A DNA stretch of 64,000 nucleotides from Marinobacter adhaerens HP15 (GCF_000166295.1 NC_017507.1:123466-187465), one strand, 5' to 3'; positions 18,982 through 28,178 are shown, numbered from the stretch's first letter. The notes: generated by a model from the sequence alone, not told the origin. A program made the numbers and translations.

Positions 18982-19267
18982 TTAATCGCTATATTTTTCG
19001 TTTAGACACTCAATGTGCAACGCCATTAACTGCTCATCGCTCAAAACACCCGTATGCTCCAATGCAGCAAGAAGCTTTTCGGTCTGTTGAATCCAGAATC
19101 AACGGAAACCGGACGCTGAGGGCGTCCAGGTCTCGCTGTACCGAACGAACCGTCACTCGAATACCCCAGTCTGCTAACGGCTGCACAAGGTGTTTTGCTG
19201 TCGTCGACCGAGGCGCCCGAGGGATCAACTGCAGCAATATAAGGTGTCTGACAGTAGTGCTGTACAT
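18982..19267 (-). pseudogene. Broken WYL-type transcriptional regulator
   Basis: From ATG 19267, with GTGAGA just upstream, the frame encodes a helix-turn-helix start typical of WYL-domain regulators: LLQLIPRAPRSTTAKHL, then SVQRDLDALSVRFPLI. It runs out of family sequence near 19100 and ends at 19034. In the neighbouring frame, from about 19090 to a TAA at 18982, a coding-like stretch reads LLAALEHTGVLSDEQLMALH. So the gene has either a frameshift or a deletion junction joining it to the end of another gene; the whole WYL sensor domain is missing. Divergent from the TraF-like gene at 19430. Confidence 0.5.
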
Positions 19268-19305
19268 AGTTCTCACTTTAATACGCTAATTAGAATCGGT
19301 TTCTT

Positions 19306-19342
19306 TGACAGCTCCCCTCCGCAAGCGAAGGGGCTTTTCGCC
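19306..19342 (+). repeat. Dispersed hairpin repeat, copy A
   Basis: A TGACAGCT flank is followed by the hairpin CCCCTCCGCAAGCGAAGGGG and CTTTTCGCC. Close relatives occur at 22561, 28001 and (reversed) 58561. The form resembles the right-end hairpin of IS200/IS605-family elements, but no transposase gene is near. Stem plus TTTT could also end transcription. Confidence 0.6.
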
Positions 19343-19429
19343 GTGTTCAGCTACAAATTGGCAGCATAGTACGGGTTATTCTATTTTATGTTAGATAACT
19401 GTTTGTCCCTCTAACCCAAAGGATTAAGT

Positions 19430-20694
19430 ATGCATCTAAAATTGGCACCTCATGCTCTGGCCGTTTCGGTTGCCCTTATTTCTTCCACGGCACTCGCAGC
19501 GCCCGCCTCCTTCTCATCCGCTCGTTCATTGGGGATGGGTGGTACCGGGGTGGCAGCCGCTTCGCCTGTGGACGCGGCCAGTACAAACCCGGCACTCATG
19601 GCAAGCGATCACCACGGGTGGTCCGACGACTTTGGCCTCCTACTTCCTTCGGTAAACGCCCGTGTTGCCGATAAGGAAGAAGTGACCGACCAGGTGGATA
19701 CTATCCAGGACACCATCGGCCGATTGGACGCCGCAGCCACCGCTCTACCCGCCAACCCATCGAATGTACAAGCCGAAGCCGGACGGCTCCGAGATCAGCT
19801 TCAGGCCTTTGACCAGGACACCGTTCGGGCCGATGTCGGAGTTGGGCTGGCTGTCGCTTTTCCGGGGAAGTCGCTTTCTGTAGGCGTCTTTGTCAACGGC
19901 AATCTTACGGCAACTGTCCGGGGTGAATTTGACGAAGACGATGATGCTCGCCTGGAGGCCATCGAGACGGGCACTCTCCCGCCCCCTGGAACACCAATCT
20001 CGACCGACCTGGAGTCTCGGGGCCGCGTGCTAGCTTCTGCCGTGTCCGAGGTGGGCGTCAGCTTTGCGCGCGAATTTGAGCTCAATAACGGGGAAAAAAT
20101 TCAGGTTGGGGTTTCTCCAAAGTATGTAAACCTGCGGACCTTCCAATACACCGAAACGGTGTCCGGTTTCGACGAAGATGAGTTCGACGGCAGCGAGTTT
20201 GAAACCGAAAAAGCGGCTTTAACCTGGACCTCGGCGTCGCGTATCGCTTTGGCGAGACGAATCGGTGGCAAGCCGGTGCTGCAATCAAAAACGTGATTCC
20301 AATGGACCTCAAGTCCGCGGCAAAACGTCCCGATCTGGGCGAGCAGGAACGCGAACTGACACTGGATCCGAGAGTCACCGCCGGCATTGCGCACTACGGC
20401 GACTACCATGTGGTGACGGCCGAGGCTGATCTGACAAAGCAAGAGGGCTTTGGTTTTGAGTCCGACCGTCAATGGGTTGCCGTGGGCGCTGAATTCGACG
20501 CGTTCCGTTATGCCCAGTTGCGTGTCGGGGTTCGACATAACATCGCCGACGAAACGGAGTCGGCTGGAATCGAGGAAGGCACGCAGTTCACCGCCGGCGC
20601 AGGATTCAATGTGTTCGGTGCTCGCCTTGATCTGGCAGCTCTGTACAGCGACGCTGATGTCGGGGCTGCCCTTGAACTTGGTACCGCTTTTTAA
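19430..20694 (+). pseudogene. TraF-like (PF13729) outer-membrane protein, frameshifted
   Basis: The first frame (19430-20296) starts with a signal peptide ending near STALAAP and runs into the TraF_2 family block SSARSLGMGGTGVA...DAASTNPAL, a FadL-like barrel family named 'conjugal transfer protein TraF'. Near 20205 the family sequence moves to another frame: GFNLDLGVAYRFGETNRW, then IPMDLKSAA, ending at 20694 with VGAALELGTAF. Adding one A to the A5 run at about 20202 (ETEKSGFNLD) restores one frame of about 421 residues. This is a true 1-nt deletion or a base-call error. The segment is richer in GC than its surroundings. No conjugation genes are near, and the name alone does not imply transfer. 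Confidence 0.7.
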
Positions 20695-20766
20695 CTCGAC
20701 TTACGCTCTCCCCGCCCCGCTCGCAAGGGGTGGGGAGCACTCCACGGATAAAACCAGCGCAACGAT

Positions 20767-20985
20767 CTACGGCGTCTCAAACTGTGAAATGCCCTCGCCT
20801 GCCCACTGATCCAGGTGGAGATGCCCATCTGGAAGATAGGCGTGCAAGGCCGCGCCGCACCAATCCAGACGAATAATCGCCAGAGCTTCCTCCTGCAGTG
20901 CCGACGGCAATTCCCTGAGACTTGCGAGGTCAAAGTCTGGTTAGAGGTCGACGTTCAGATACGCGCGGTCGATGTCGACAGCCAT
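20767..20985 (-). pseudogene. Small coding-like ORF with one in-frame stop
   Basis: From ATG 20985 the frame reads MAVDIDRAYLNVDL, stops at TAA (20943-20941), then continues in the same frame as PDFDLASLRELPSALQEEAL to TAG at 20767. The second part is strongly protein-like (AIIRLDWCGAALHAYLPDG). The simplest reading is a gene of about 72 codons with one nonsense mutation. I do not recognise the family. Confidence 0.45.
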
Positions 20986-21035
20986 GCATTGGCACGCGAC
21001 CTATATTTGAATTGAGCTTGCGGAATAGCGAATAA

Positions 21036-21467
21036 CAAGAAGGCTCCTTTCAATATGAGTTTGCCTTTCATGAGTTTTTCACGCTTGCGCAAAAACCTCC
21101 GCTCATTGAAAGCTTCGATGGTGTTGTTGGATTGTTTAGCGAACTGAGCGTTCCGAGAGAGGACCAGAATTATTGGGGCGATGCTGTTCTCCATACCGCT
21201 GCCGAGAAACCAAACATTCCACTAGGCCTCATCATCAAGATTTTTAAGGCAAACGATCGGGGGAGACTTCTGACCCGGACTAAGGCCGAGCGTTATTTGG
21301 AAGAACTTCGCCCAAATTCGATCCTTGTTGATTACGTGAATGTCAACGAACTACGAAGTCAATGTCTGACAGTGCAATTAGAAGTGATATTCCCGATTTT
21401 GAGACCAGGCTATCTATCGTACAACACCCTTTACCTTCAATTTTCGGGCCTATTGCTATATATTTGA
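21036..21467 (+). pseudogene. Start-less ORF, possible STAS-like (DUF4325) fragment
   Basis: An open frame begins right after a TAA (21033-21035) and continues to 21467 with protein-like sequence but no ATG near its beginning; TTG 21132 is a possible start. The part IIKIFKANDRGRLLTRTKAE with RYLEELRPNSILVDYVNVN recalls the GRLLTRSQAKRL...VVLDF core of STAS-like DUF4325 domains. The end of the frame looks non-conserved. Probably the middle of a decayed gene, or an unusual short gene with a TTG start. Confidence 0.35.
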
Positions 21468-21515
21468 CTCTTAATTATTCATCTCCTACCAACTTTCAAT
21501 CGAAGGTTTATTTTT

Positions 21516-21881
21516 ATGGCAAAACTGTCCAATTATCTTGAGAAAAAACGCTTGATGGCAAAGCTTGCCGATGAACTCCGGCAGCTCGAAGAAGATACTG
21601 GCCTAAAACGGGAACTACAATTTGAGGCCGATATTAAAGCGTTGCTCAAAGAGTATAATTTCACCGCAAAACATGCGTTCAATGTCCTTACCGCTGCTGA
21701 TTCCTCACTGACACCAACCACCATGCCCACTTCCGATGGGCCCAAGCGTGCAATGAAAACCTACAAAAACCCTCACTCTGGTGAAATCGTCAAAACACGG
21801 GGCGGAAATCAAAAAACGCTAAACGAGTGGCGCAAAGAATACGGCGCGGAAGCCGTTGCCAGCTGGGAACAACTAAACTGA
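21516..21881 (+). CDS. MvaT/MvaU-type H-NS-like silencer
   Basis: A 121-residue nucleoid protein. The N-terminal coiled coil (about 3-60, NYLEKKRLMAKLADELRQLE) mediates dimers and oligomers; the C-terminal DNA-binding domain has the family block KTYKNPHSGEIVKTRGGN and KTLNEWRKEYG, with the RGGN loop (95-98) that inserts into the AT-rich minor groove. It should bind and silence AT-rich, often foreign, DNA. GAAGG precedes ATG 21516. On an accessory replicon it probably acts as a stealth factor alongside a chromosomal copy. Single gene, surrounded by remnants. Confidence 0.92.
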   Translation: MAKLSNYLEKKRLMAKLADELRQLEEDTGLKRELQFEADIKALLKEYNFTAKHAFNVLTAADSSLTPTTMPTSDGPKRAMKTYKNPHSGEIVKTRGGNQKTLNEWRKEYGAEAVASWEQLN

Positions 21882-22630
21882 GTAGTCTAAAATCCAACGG
21901 ATAATGTAGCCCGTATACCTTTGATTGTGATCATCGTAGCTGATGGACACACAACATGGGGCGAGCCGGCCCGGTTTTCTACTCGATTTTCCGGGCTGGC
22001 TTCTTTCCAAACCGATCTCGCGTTTTGGTTTGTCCAAAAAATAGAACACAAGCTGCATGGGATACTGCGCGTGTTTCATTTCTACCGACCATTGAGTAAT
22101 TCGCGTTTGGCAATACGCCCATAACCGTTCTGCAATTTTCAGGCAAAGATCTTTAATCGGATCAGTTCGGAGCGACCTACTCAAACCTGATCATCAGGCC
22201 TGAAGCTCACCTTTACATTCAGCGATGCTTGCTGCCTTTTTGCTGTGCGGTCAAGGCTGAACCGGCGTCGTGGGTTCCGGCTCAACGAGACGTAAGGAAC
22301 TTTTCGGACATTGCATATGTTGCCGTCCAAAGTGCCTCAAAATCTAACGCCCGTTACCTTAGACTATCGCCGGCATGGATCAGCACATCGTCGTCCGGAA
22401 TCGCAAGCATAATCAAGTGCATGGTCTGAGTGTCAGAGGTTCAAACAAGTCGACGGCACGCTCCCAAATGTGGCGTGGCAGTGATTTAAATTGCCCTCAC
22501 TCTCCCAGAAACTTACACAAGTGTCTGACTCTGACACGGATGATACCGGACACGTGTCCATTGACAGCTTCCCCTCGCTTGCGGAGGGGGTGAGCAACCT
22601 GCTCGATGATCAATTCAGAACCTCGCAGAA
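21882..22630. other. Gene-poor stretch after mvaT
   Basis: Only short frames with unusual starts are present; a leftward TTG-initiated frame at 22184-21873 has no ribosome site or family match. The stretch contains the dispersed hairpin copy at 22561. Otherwise I see nothing to annotate. Confidence 0.4.
22561..22595 (+). repeat. Dispersed hairpin repeat, copy B
   Basis: TTGACAGCT is followed by a TCCCCTC / GGAGGGGG stem with loop GCTTGC. The flank matches copy A, while the stem interior is the inverted version, so the helix is preserved although the bases differ. That pattern suggests the folded form matters. Confidence 0.55.
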
Positions 22631-23011
22631 TCAGCACCCTACTTCATTGCATAGCGAATTGCTGGGCCGCTGTGTCGGGAGGGATAGGTAGCCAAGATCC
22701 ACATCGGGAATAAGGCGGCGCTGGCGAACATCGAACGCTAAATCATTGCGGACCAATGGCGCAAAGCCCTGCCTACGCCAGTCGGACACGCACCAATGCA
22801 CCTGATCGTTAAGCGTCGCTGTCTCTGGTACCCAGAGAAGACGAGCGACTTGCAGCTTGCCGTCAAGAACCGCATTGCGCTGATCTTGATTAAGCCACTC
22901 GCGCCCGTAAGCCGCTAGCTTACCATCCAGCTGGACCAAAACGCGTAGCTCAAACGCCCCATGATCATTCTCCGCCTGAAAAATCAACGGCGCTCTATCG
23001 TGTAATTGCAT
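22631..23011 (-). CDS. Hypothetical protein, 126 residues
   Basis: From ATG 23011, with GAGGACACGGT upstream, the frame encodes a soluble protein I do not recognise (LVQLDGKLAAYGREWLNQDQ, LLWVPETATLNDQVHWCVSD). Composition is normal for a coding region. The C-terminus (LPTQRPSNSLCNEVGC) looks like read-through into non-family sequence, so this could be a truncated gene. It lies between mvaT and the HD-GYP gene and is transcribed away from the latter. Confidence 0.45.
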   Translation of the reverse strand: MQLHDRAPLIFQAENDHGAFELRVLVQLDGKLAAYGREWLNQDQRNAVLDGKLQVARLLWVPETATLNDQVHWCVSDWRRQGFAPLVRNDLAFDVRQRRLIPDVDLGYLSLPTQRPSNSLCNEVGC

Positions 23012-23546
23012 ACCGTGTCCTCATCACTCGCACACTAAAAACCCATCAATTGCGTCTGCGGCATGATCGAACCCGATAAACTAAAAGCCCGAGCTTTGCC
23101 TCAGTGTTAGTACGAGGCAAGCTTGCGGACGTACCACGCCGGCAATTTAGAGTCTCGAACCACTCGAGTCATACGTTATCAACGTCCGAAGGAGCCCAAC
23201 CTGACATACTATGACGATATCTGGCGCAAGCTCACAATTCCGCTGGCCAGTAGGTCTATTAATGATGCTATTGACCCAGCCGGGGCAGCGTTAGATATTA
23301 AATGAACGGCCCTACAATGCCGAACTGGCCAAGCAGGAGGCGGCAAACCTACTCAACTTAGCGCAGCCACCATGATCTAGTTCTTAGACAAGCAAATCTT
23401 GCCCTGTCGACCTATCGGTGACTGCTGTAGAGCACAGTGATAGAGCGGCAAGGCTTTTGCCAAATCAAGCACGACCGCCCGAGCTGTTTTAAACCGCTGA
23501 GAGGGCGGGTCAGGAGTTAAAGCTGGGAAAATAGGTAAACTACTAC
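23012..23546. promoter_or_regulatory. Upstream region of the HD-GYP gene
   Basis: A 535-bp stretch between the start of the 22631-23011 gene and the HD-GYP start. Short frames exist but none has family features. It must contain both divergent promoters; I cannot point to them. Confidence 0.3.
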
Positions 23547-24887
23547 ATGCGCTACGAAACAATCGAACTTGAAATTGACGTCTCCGAACTACGAATCGGT
23601 ATGCATGTGGTCAGGCTTGACCGTCCATGGGAAGAAACCGACTTTTTGATTCAGGGTTTTATTATACAGAGGCAAGACGATATCGATGCTATTCAATCCC
23701 AGTGTCGAAAGGTTGTTATCGAGGGTAAGGTCAAACACACTGAATCAGAATTACAACCCACGGACGATCATCAAAACCGTCCGGTATCTCGTGTCAATGG
23801 CATCCAAGGGCGCGTCAGACAACGCAACAATCCAAACACGCGCAGCAAAGATCGGAACAGCCACAAGCAGGCTCTAACCGGCAAGCGAGTGACCTATATT
23901 AATAAGATCGGCGTCGAGCAGGAGGTGAACCGGGCAAAGAGCTACTATACAGAAGCAAAATCGGTCGCTAGCAGCATCATGTCCGGGCTTCGTATTGGCA
24001 GGGCACTGGATCTCAACAAAGCCAGGGAAGTTGTCAACGATTGCGTCGACAGTCTATTGAGAAATGATGATGCGCTACTGCTGCTCACCAAACTAAAGCA
24101 CAAGGACGAATACACCGCCGAGCACTGCCTAAACGTTTCAATCCTGTCAGCTGCTTTTGGCAAGAAGCTGGGATTGTTAGAGGAGGAGATTCGCACGCTT
24201 GGACTGTGCGGTCTGCTGCATGATGTCGGCAAATCCAAAGTTCCTGTCGATATTCTGCAAAAACCAGGAGCTCTGACCCCAGAGGAATACGGGATTATGC
24301 AGAATCACACTAACTGGGGCCGTGACATGTTAATGGCTCTACCCAAAGTCGTTCATGCCACGGTAGACGTGGCATATAACCATCACGAACGTCTGGATGG
24401 CAAAGGTTATCCTCGAGGACTAGTTGCCTATCAGATCCCCTACTTCGCAAAAGTTGTTGCCATCGTAGACACCTACGATGCGATAACAAGCAATCGAGTC
24501 TATGACAAAGGTCGATCGTCCATGGAGGGACTGGAAATCATCCACAGATGCCGAGGCAATCAGTTTGATCCTGACTTAACCCGCGAGTTCGTACTTATGA
24601 TCGGCATCTATCCGCCAGGTTCCATCGTTGAGATGAAATCGGGCGAGGTGGCCATCGTGATTGCCTCTAACCCGAGAAATCGTCGGAAACCGAAGGTAAT
24701 GTTGGTAAGAGATGAGAAAAAACAGCGGCCGAAAAAATACCGCCTTCTGGACTTGAGCAGAGAACCCCTTAACAGCGCCGGAAAACCTTTCGAAATTGCC
24801 AAGGAACTGCCTGATGGCACCTATGGTATTGTTTTGCAGCGCTTTATTGACAACGGCCTGACCTTTGGCCATCAGGCCATTGATTAA
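23547..24887 (+). CDS. HD-GYP cyclic-di-GMP phosphodiesterase
   Basis: A 446-residue protein with an N-terminal DUF3391 domain (ELRIGMHVVRLDRPW, about 14-58) and an HD-GYP domain (about 135-350). The catalytic dyad H225-D226 is in LLHDVGK, and the signature HHERLDGKGYP (279-289) contains the GYP triad. DAITSNRVYDKGRS follows as in active enzymes. It should linearise c-di-GMP in the cytoplasm. A GGDEF cyclase (55802) and PilZ protein (57890) in the window could complete a local c-di-GMP circuit. TAGGTAAA lies upstream of the ATG. Monocistronic. Confidence 0.92.
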   Translation: MRYETIELEIDVSELRIGMHVVRLDRPWEETDFLIQGFIIQRQDDIDAIQSQCRKVVIEGKVKHTESELQPTDDHQNRPVSRVNGIQGRVRQRNNPNTRSKDRNSHKQALTGKRVTYINKIGVEQEVNRAKSYYTEAKSVASSIMSGLRIGRALDLNKAREVVNDCVDSLLRNDDALLLLTKLKHKDEYTAEHCLNVSILSAAFGKKLGLLEEEIRTLGLCGLLHDVGKSKVPVDILQKPGALTPEEYGIMQNHTNWGRDMLMALPKVVHATVDVAYNHHERLDGKGYPRGLVAYQIPYFAKVVAIVDTYDAITSNRVYDKGRSSMEGLEIIHRCRGNQFDPDLTREFVLMIGIYPPGSIVEMKSGEVAIVIASNPRNRRKPKVMLVRDEKKQRPKKYRLLDLSREPLNSAGKPFEIAKELPDGTYGIVLQRFIDNGLTFGHQAID

Positions 24888-25042
24888 ATATCGACTTGAC
24901 TGACATCTAAGAGGCACAGTCGACTAGCAGAGTTACATGTCACGATCGCATAACTAAATTATCACCGCCCTTGCAATGCGTTCTCGCTCGCCTGCAACTG
25001 GGCCTCTACCTATTCACGCTCAAGCTTTGCTTTTTCTGTAAC

Positions 25043-26431
25043 TCACTCCTGATTCTTTTTAGTGAGTTTGACCATCATCCTGGTATAGCCTCGAACGAAG
25101 TTTGACTGGACATATTCAGGTTCATCCAGAACCTCAATCTGGTCAAAGCGTGCCAAAACTTCTTCCCAAAGAATCCGGAGTTGCATCTCGGCTAGGCGGT
25201 TGCCCATGCACCGATGCACACCGAAACCGAAAGAAAGGTGGTTACGAGCTCCTTTACGATCAATGATGAACTGATCCGGTTTATCAATCGCTCGCTCGTC
25301 CCGGTTGCCGGATGCATACCACATGACTACCTTGTCGCCTTTGCGAATCTTTTCACCGTTTAGCTCAACGTCCTTTTTTGCAACTCGGCGCATGTAAGCC
25401 AATGGCGTCTGCCACCGGATAATTTCGGATACCATATTAGGAATGAGGGCCGGATTAGCTTTGAGCTTATCGAATTCTTTTGGGAATTTGTGCAAAGCTA
25501 ACACGCCACCGGTCATCGAGTTGCGGGTAGTGTCGTTGCCACCAACGATAAGCAGTGCCAGGTTGCCCAAAAATTCCATGGGGCGATGGATCAGGTCCTT
25601 TGTATCTTCGTTATTGACCATCATGCTAATCACGTCGAAGCCCGGTTTTTCTCCCGAATCCCGAAGTGCCTCTTTTTCGCGCCACAACATGGAGAAGGAT
25701 CGTGCGACGTCGGCAACAGCTGGGAAAAACTCATCTCGCCCGACATCGCCCCCGGTTGTCTCAGGGCTCGCGGCAGCCAAATCGGACCAGTACACCAGTT
25801 TGCGGCGTTGATCGTAGGGGAAGTCCAGCAGCGTTGCCAACATTCGAGCCGTAAGCTCGATGGACACATCATTGACCCAATCAATGGGTTCATCAACAGG
25901 GAGTTGATCCAGCACATCTTGAGTTCGCTGTCGGATTAAGCCTTCCAATTCCCTGAGGTTCTTGGGTGCAACCACGCCCTGCACTGCCTGTCGCTGTCTA
26001 TCGTGCTTTGGAGGATCCATCGCGATGAACGTTTCAATTGCCAGTCCCGCCGGTTGATCGCCCAAAGTGATAATGGGTTCCGCGGAAAATAGATCATGTC
26101 GTTTATCTACAAAGAGGATATCGCTGAACCGGGTCACAGACCAAAAAGGCCCAAACGCGCTGTTTTGTTGAAAGTGCACCGGCTTTTCGTTTCTTAATCG
26201 CCTGAAGTAGGCGTCCCACAAACCCTGGCGCCAAAGAAAAGGATTGCTAACGTCGACATCTTCAATCGCTAGCGAAGACACATCGGGCAAGGGATGCTCC
26301 GAAAACTTCGGAGTCTGTGGTGCCAAACCAACCCTCTCCAGCGCCTGTTGCGCAAGATGGGCGGCTCTCACTTGCCACTGTATCGGCACAAAACGGGCAC
26401 TAAGATTCATTGCACGGGTTTGAAGTTTCAT
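25043..26431 (-). CDS. CYP153-type cytochrome P450 alkane/fatty-acid hydroxylase
   Basis: A 462-residue class I bacterial P450. The I-helix has GGNDTT (297-302), the K-helix ExxR is E336-R339 in SEIIRWQTP, and the haem loop is FGFGVHRCMGNRLAE with C408. The stretch MVSEIIRWQTPLAYMRR and the motif LIVGGNDTTRNSMTGG are characteristic of CYP153 enzymes, which hydroxylate the terminal carbon of n-alkanes and fatty acids. A GGAG site lies before ATG 26431. The ferredoxin gene is immediately upstream, 12 bp away. No ferredoxin reductase gene follows, so one must be supplied from elsewhere. Confidence 0.93.
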   Translation of the reverse strand: MKLQTRAMNLSARFVPIQWQVRAAHLAQQALERVGLAPQTPKFSEHPLPDVSSLAIEDVDVSNPFLWRQGLWDAYFRRLRNEKPVHFQQNSAFGPFWSVTRFSDILFVDKRHDLFSAEPIITLGDQPAGLAIETFIAMDPPKHDRQRQAVQGVVAPKNLRELEGLIRQRTQDVLDQLPVDEPIDWVNDVSIELTARMLATLLDFPYDQRRKLVYWSDLAAASPETTGGDVGRDEFFPAVADVARSFSMLWREKEALRDSGEKPGFDVISMMVNNEDTKDLIHRPMEFLGNLALLIVGGNDTTRNSMTGGVLALHKFPKEFDKLKANPALIPNMVSEIIRWQTPLAYMRRVAKKDVELNGEKIRKGDKVVMWYASGNRDERAIDKPDQFIIDRKGARNHLSFGFGVHRCMGNRLAEMQLRILWEEVLARFDQIEVLDEPEYVQSNFVRGYTRMMVKLTKKNQE

Positions 26432-26443
26432 CAGGCGTCTCCA

Positions 26444-26764
26444 TTACATCTGAAATTCGGGCAAGCGAACCACTAGACCATCCATGGCATCGGTGATCTC
26501 AATTTGGCAAGCCAAGCGAGAGGTCGGCGCGCGCTCAGGTGTCATGTCTAGCATCTGCTGCTCGACAATGTTGGTCTTGCCGGTCTTCGCATACCAAGCA
26601 TCATCGACAACCACATGGCAAGTGCCGCAAGCGCAGGCGCCCCCGCAATCAGCATCAATGCCCGGAACCATGTTGTCTGTGGCATGCTGCATCAGCGATT
26701 TGTCTGGCTCAATTTTTATCTTATGCTGAGTACCGTTGTGCTCGATAAACGTGATATGGCCCAT
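26444..26764 (-). CDS. [2Fe-2S] ferredoxin partner of CYP153
   Basis: A 106-residue adrenodoxin/putidaredoxin-type ferredoxin. The cluster ligands are C40, C46, C49 (CGGACACGTC, C-x5-C-x2-C) and C86 (RLACQ), and the C-terminal VVRLPEFQM is typical of P450 ferredoxins. It should carry electrons from a ferredoxin reductase to the P450 encoded 12 bp downstream. C44 is an extra cysteine common in this group. First gene of the leftward operon, divergent from the AraC-type regulator. Confidence 0.93.
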   Translation of the reverse strand: MGHITFIEHNGTQHKIKIEPDKSLMQHATDNMVPGIDADCGGACACGTCHVVVDDAWYAKTGKTNIVEQQMLDMTPERAPTSRLACQIEITDAMDGLVVRLPEFQM

Positions 26765-26921
26765 GAATCCTCCAGAGTTCTCGGATGGCTATAGATCAGC
26801 CACAAGCGAATGAGTTTGGATGCTTTCTAGATTGCCGTGCAGAAGACGAGGCTAAAAGGTCATCAATTGACAGGAGAGGGACATAAAAAGACAATCGTAC
26901 GACTGCCCTACAATTAATCAA
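26765..26921. promoter_or_regulatory. Divergent promoter region, ferredoxin-P450 / AraC
   Basis: The 157 bp between the ferredoxin and AraC starts should contain both promoters and the regulator's binding site. A CAATTAATCAATTG palindrome-like run sits just before the regulator gene (26911-26924). No firm sigma factor consensus was identified. Confidence 0.45.
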
Positions 26922-26933
26922 TTGATAAGCCAG

Positions 26934-27965
26934 ATGACGCACTTAGACTCGTTCGCTTTTGCCAGTATTCCAACCAGCTATACACGGCTTATTGCGCAGG
27001 AACTGGGCATGCAAGCGAGCGACCTGCCAAAGCTACTGCGGGAAACGCACCTCACTGTCGAAGAGTTGTTGGACGAAGGCACCCGACTTAATGCCCATCA
27101 ACAAATACGAGTCATCGAAAACGCTTTGCGCCTTGCCGAGGACGACAAACTGGGGGTGCGAATTGGCAGGCGGCTAACCCCGGCTGCTCATGGTCCCCTA
27201 GGTTATCTCGCGTGTAGCAGCCCTAATTTGCTGTCTGCCATTGAAGCTTTTCAGGCGTTTTTGCCAACACGAATAAGTTTTGTCAGGCTGGATCGATACA
27301 TTGATCATGATCATTTAATCGTGCGCGCGATTCTTGATGCCAAAATGAATCCTGAAGTAAGCCGTTTTATGGCTGAGATATGCGCATTGACTTTGCTATC
27401 TTGCGCTGAATTTATTATTGGCCGACCTGCGCATGAGGTGGACACGTTCTTTGTCCACAAAGATCCGGGGCCGGCGGCGGGGTATGCGGATCACATTCCT
27501 GGCCGGGTCTTTTTTTCAAGTGGTGAGTTGTTCGTGCGCGTACCAATGACGTTGTGCGAGGTCGCCAACGCATCTGCGAGTAACGAAAGCTACGCCTTAG
27601 TGCGCGAACAATGCGAAATTATGTTGGCAAACCTCCCAGAAAAATCGAATACCTGCTGGCGAAAAATTGAGATAATGATGATCTCCTCCCCTGCTGGCCA
27701 ATTGACTGAGGATAGCGCAGCCGCTGCGTTGTTCATCAGTAAGCGCACATTAGCTCGACGTTTGAAGCGTGAGGGTACAGGATTTCGCGAGATTCGAGAT
27801 AGAATTTTAGCCCGCCAAGCCGGAAATTATCTGAAAGATAGACACCTTTCTATTGAATCCGTCGCGACATTATTGGGTTATCACGATGGTGCGAGCTTCC
27901 GTCGAGCATTCAAACGATGGTACGGAATAACGCCAGATCAGTATCGTCGAGCAAAAGGCGGTTGA
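26934..27965 (+). CDS. AraC-family regulator of the CYP153 operon
   Basis: A 343-residue regulator of the OruR/ThnR-like AraC subfamily with an N-terminal ligand-binding domain (about 10-200; GPLGYLACSSPNLLSAIEAF) and two C-terminal helix-turn-helix motifs (SAAALFISKRTLARRLKREG and SIESVATLLGYHDGASFRRA, then WYGITPDQYR). It is divergent from the ferredoxin-P450 operon, the usual arrangement for alkane-responsive activators. I prefer ATG 26934; TTG 26922 is in frame. Ligand is probably an alkane or derived alcohol or acid. Confidence 0.9.
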   Translation: MTHLDSFAFASIPTSYTRLIAQELGMQASDLPKLLRETHLTVEELLDEGTRLNAHQQIRVIENALRLAEDDKLGVRIGRRLTPAAHGPLGYLACSSPNLLSAIEAFQAFLPTRISFVRLDRYIDHDHLIVRAILDAKMNPEVSRFMAEICALTLLSCAEFIIGRPAHEVDTFFVHKDPGPAAGYADHIPGRVFFSSGELFVRVPMTLCEVANASASNESYALVREQCEIMLANLPEKSNTCWRKIEIMMISSPAGQLTEDSAAAALFISKRTLARRLKREGTGFREIRDRILARQAGNYLKDRHLSIESVATLLGYHDGASFRRAFKRWYGITPDQYRRAKGG

Positions 27966-28000
27966 AGTCATCGCTGGGACGCGCTTTTCGATAACTTGGG

Positions 28001-28038
28001 TTTACAGCTCCCCTCCTCAAGCGAAAGGGCCTTTCGCC
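28001..28038 (+). repeat. Dispersed hairpin repeat, copy C
   Basis: TTTACAGCT, then CCCCTCCTCAAGCGAAAGGG and CCTTTCGCC: nearly the same as copy A at 19306, with a few differences in the stem. It lies 36 bp after the AraC stop codon. Confidence 0.6.
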
Positions 28039-28178
28039 ATGTCCCGGCTAAAGCGAGACAATCTTCGAATATTTGGCATATCAGGCCACCGTGAATGCCG
28101 CATGCATCTATCTACAATGGCGTGGCGTAATGTCTCATGCATGTCAAGTGCGTCCTTTTATGTGCAAGCCTTACTCTC

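Noticed and set aside
20190..20230. Programmed -1 ribosomal frameshift
   Set aside because: The site (ACC GAA AAA GCG) does not allow good re-pairing in the P site and no downstream structure is evident; a deletion or read error is simpler.
19430..20694. Evidence for a conjugation system
   Set aside because: The TraF name is inherited from PF13729; no other transfer genes, relaxase or oriT were found.
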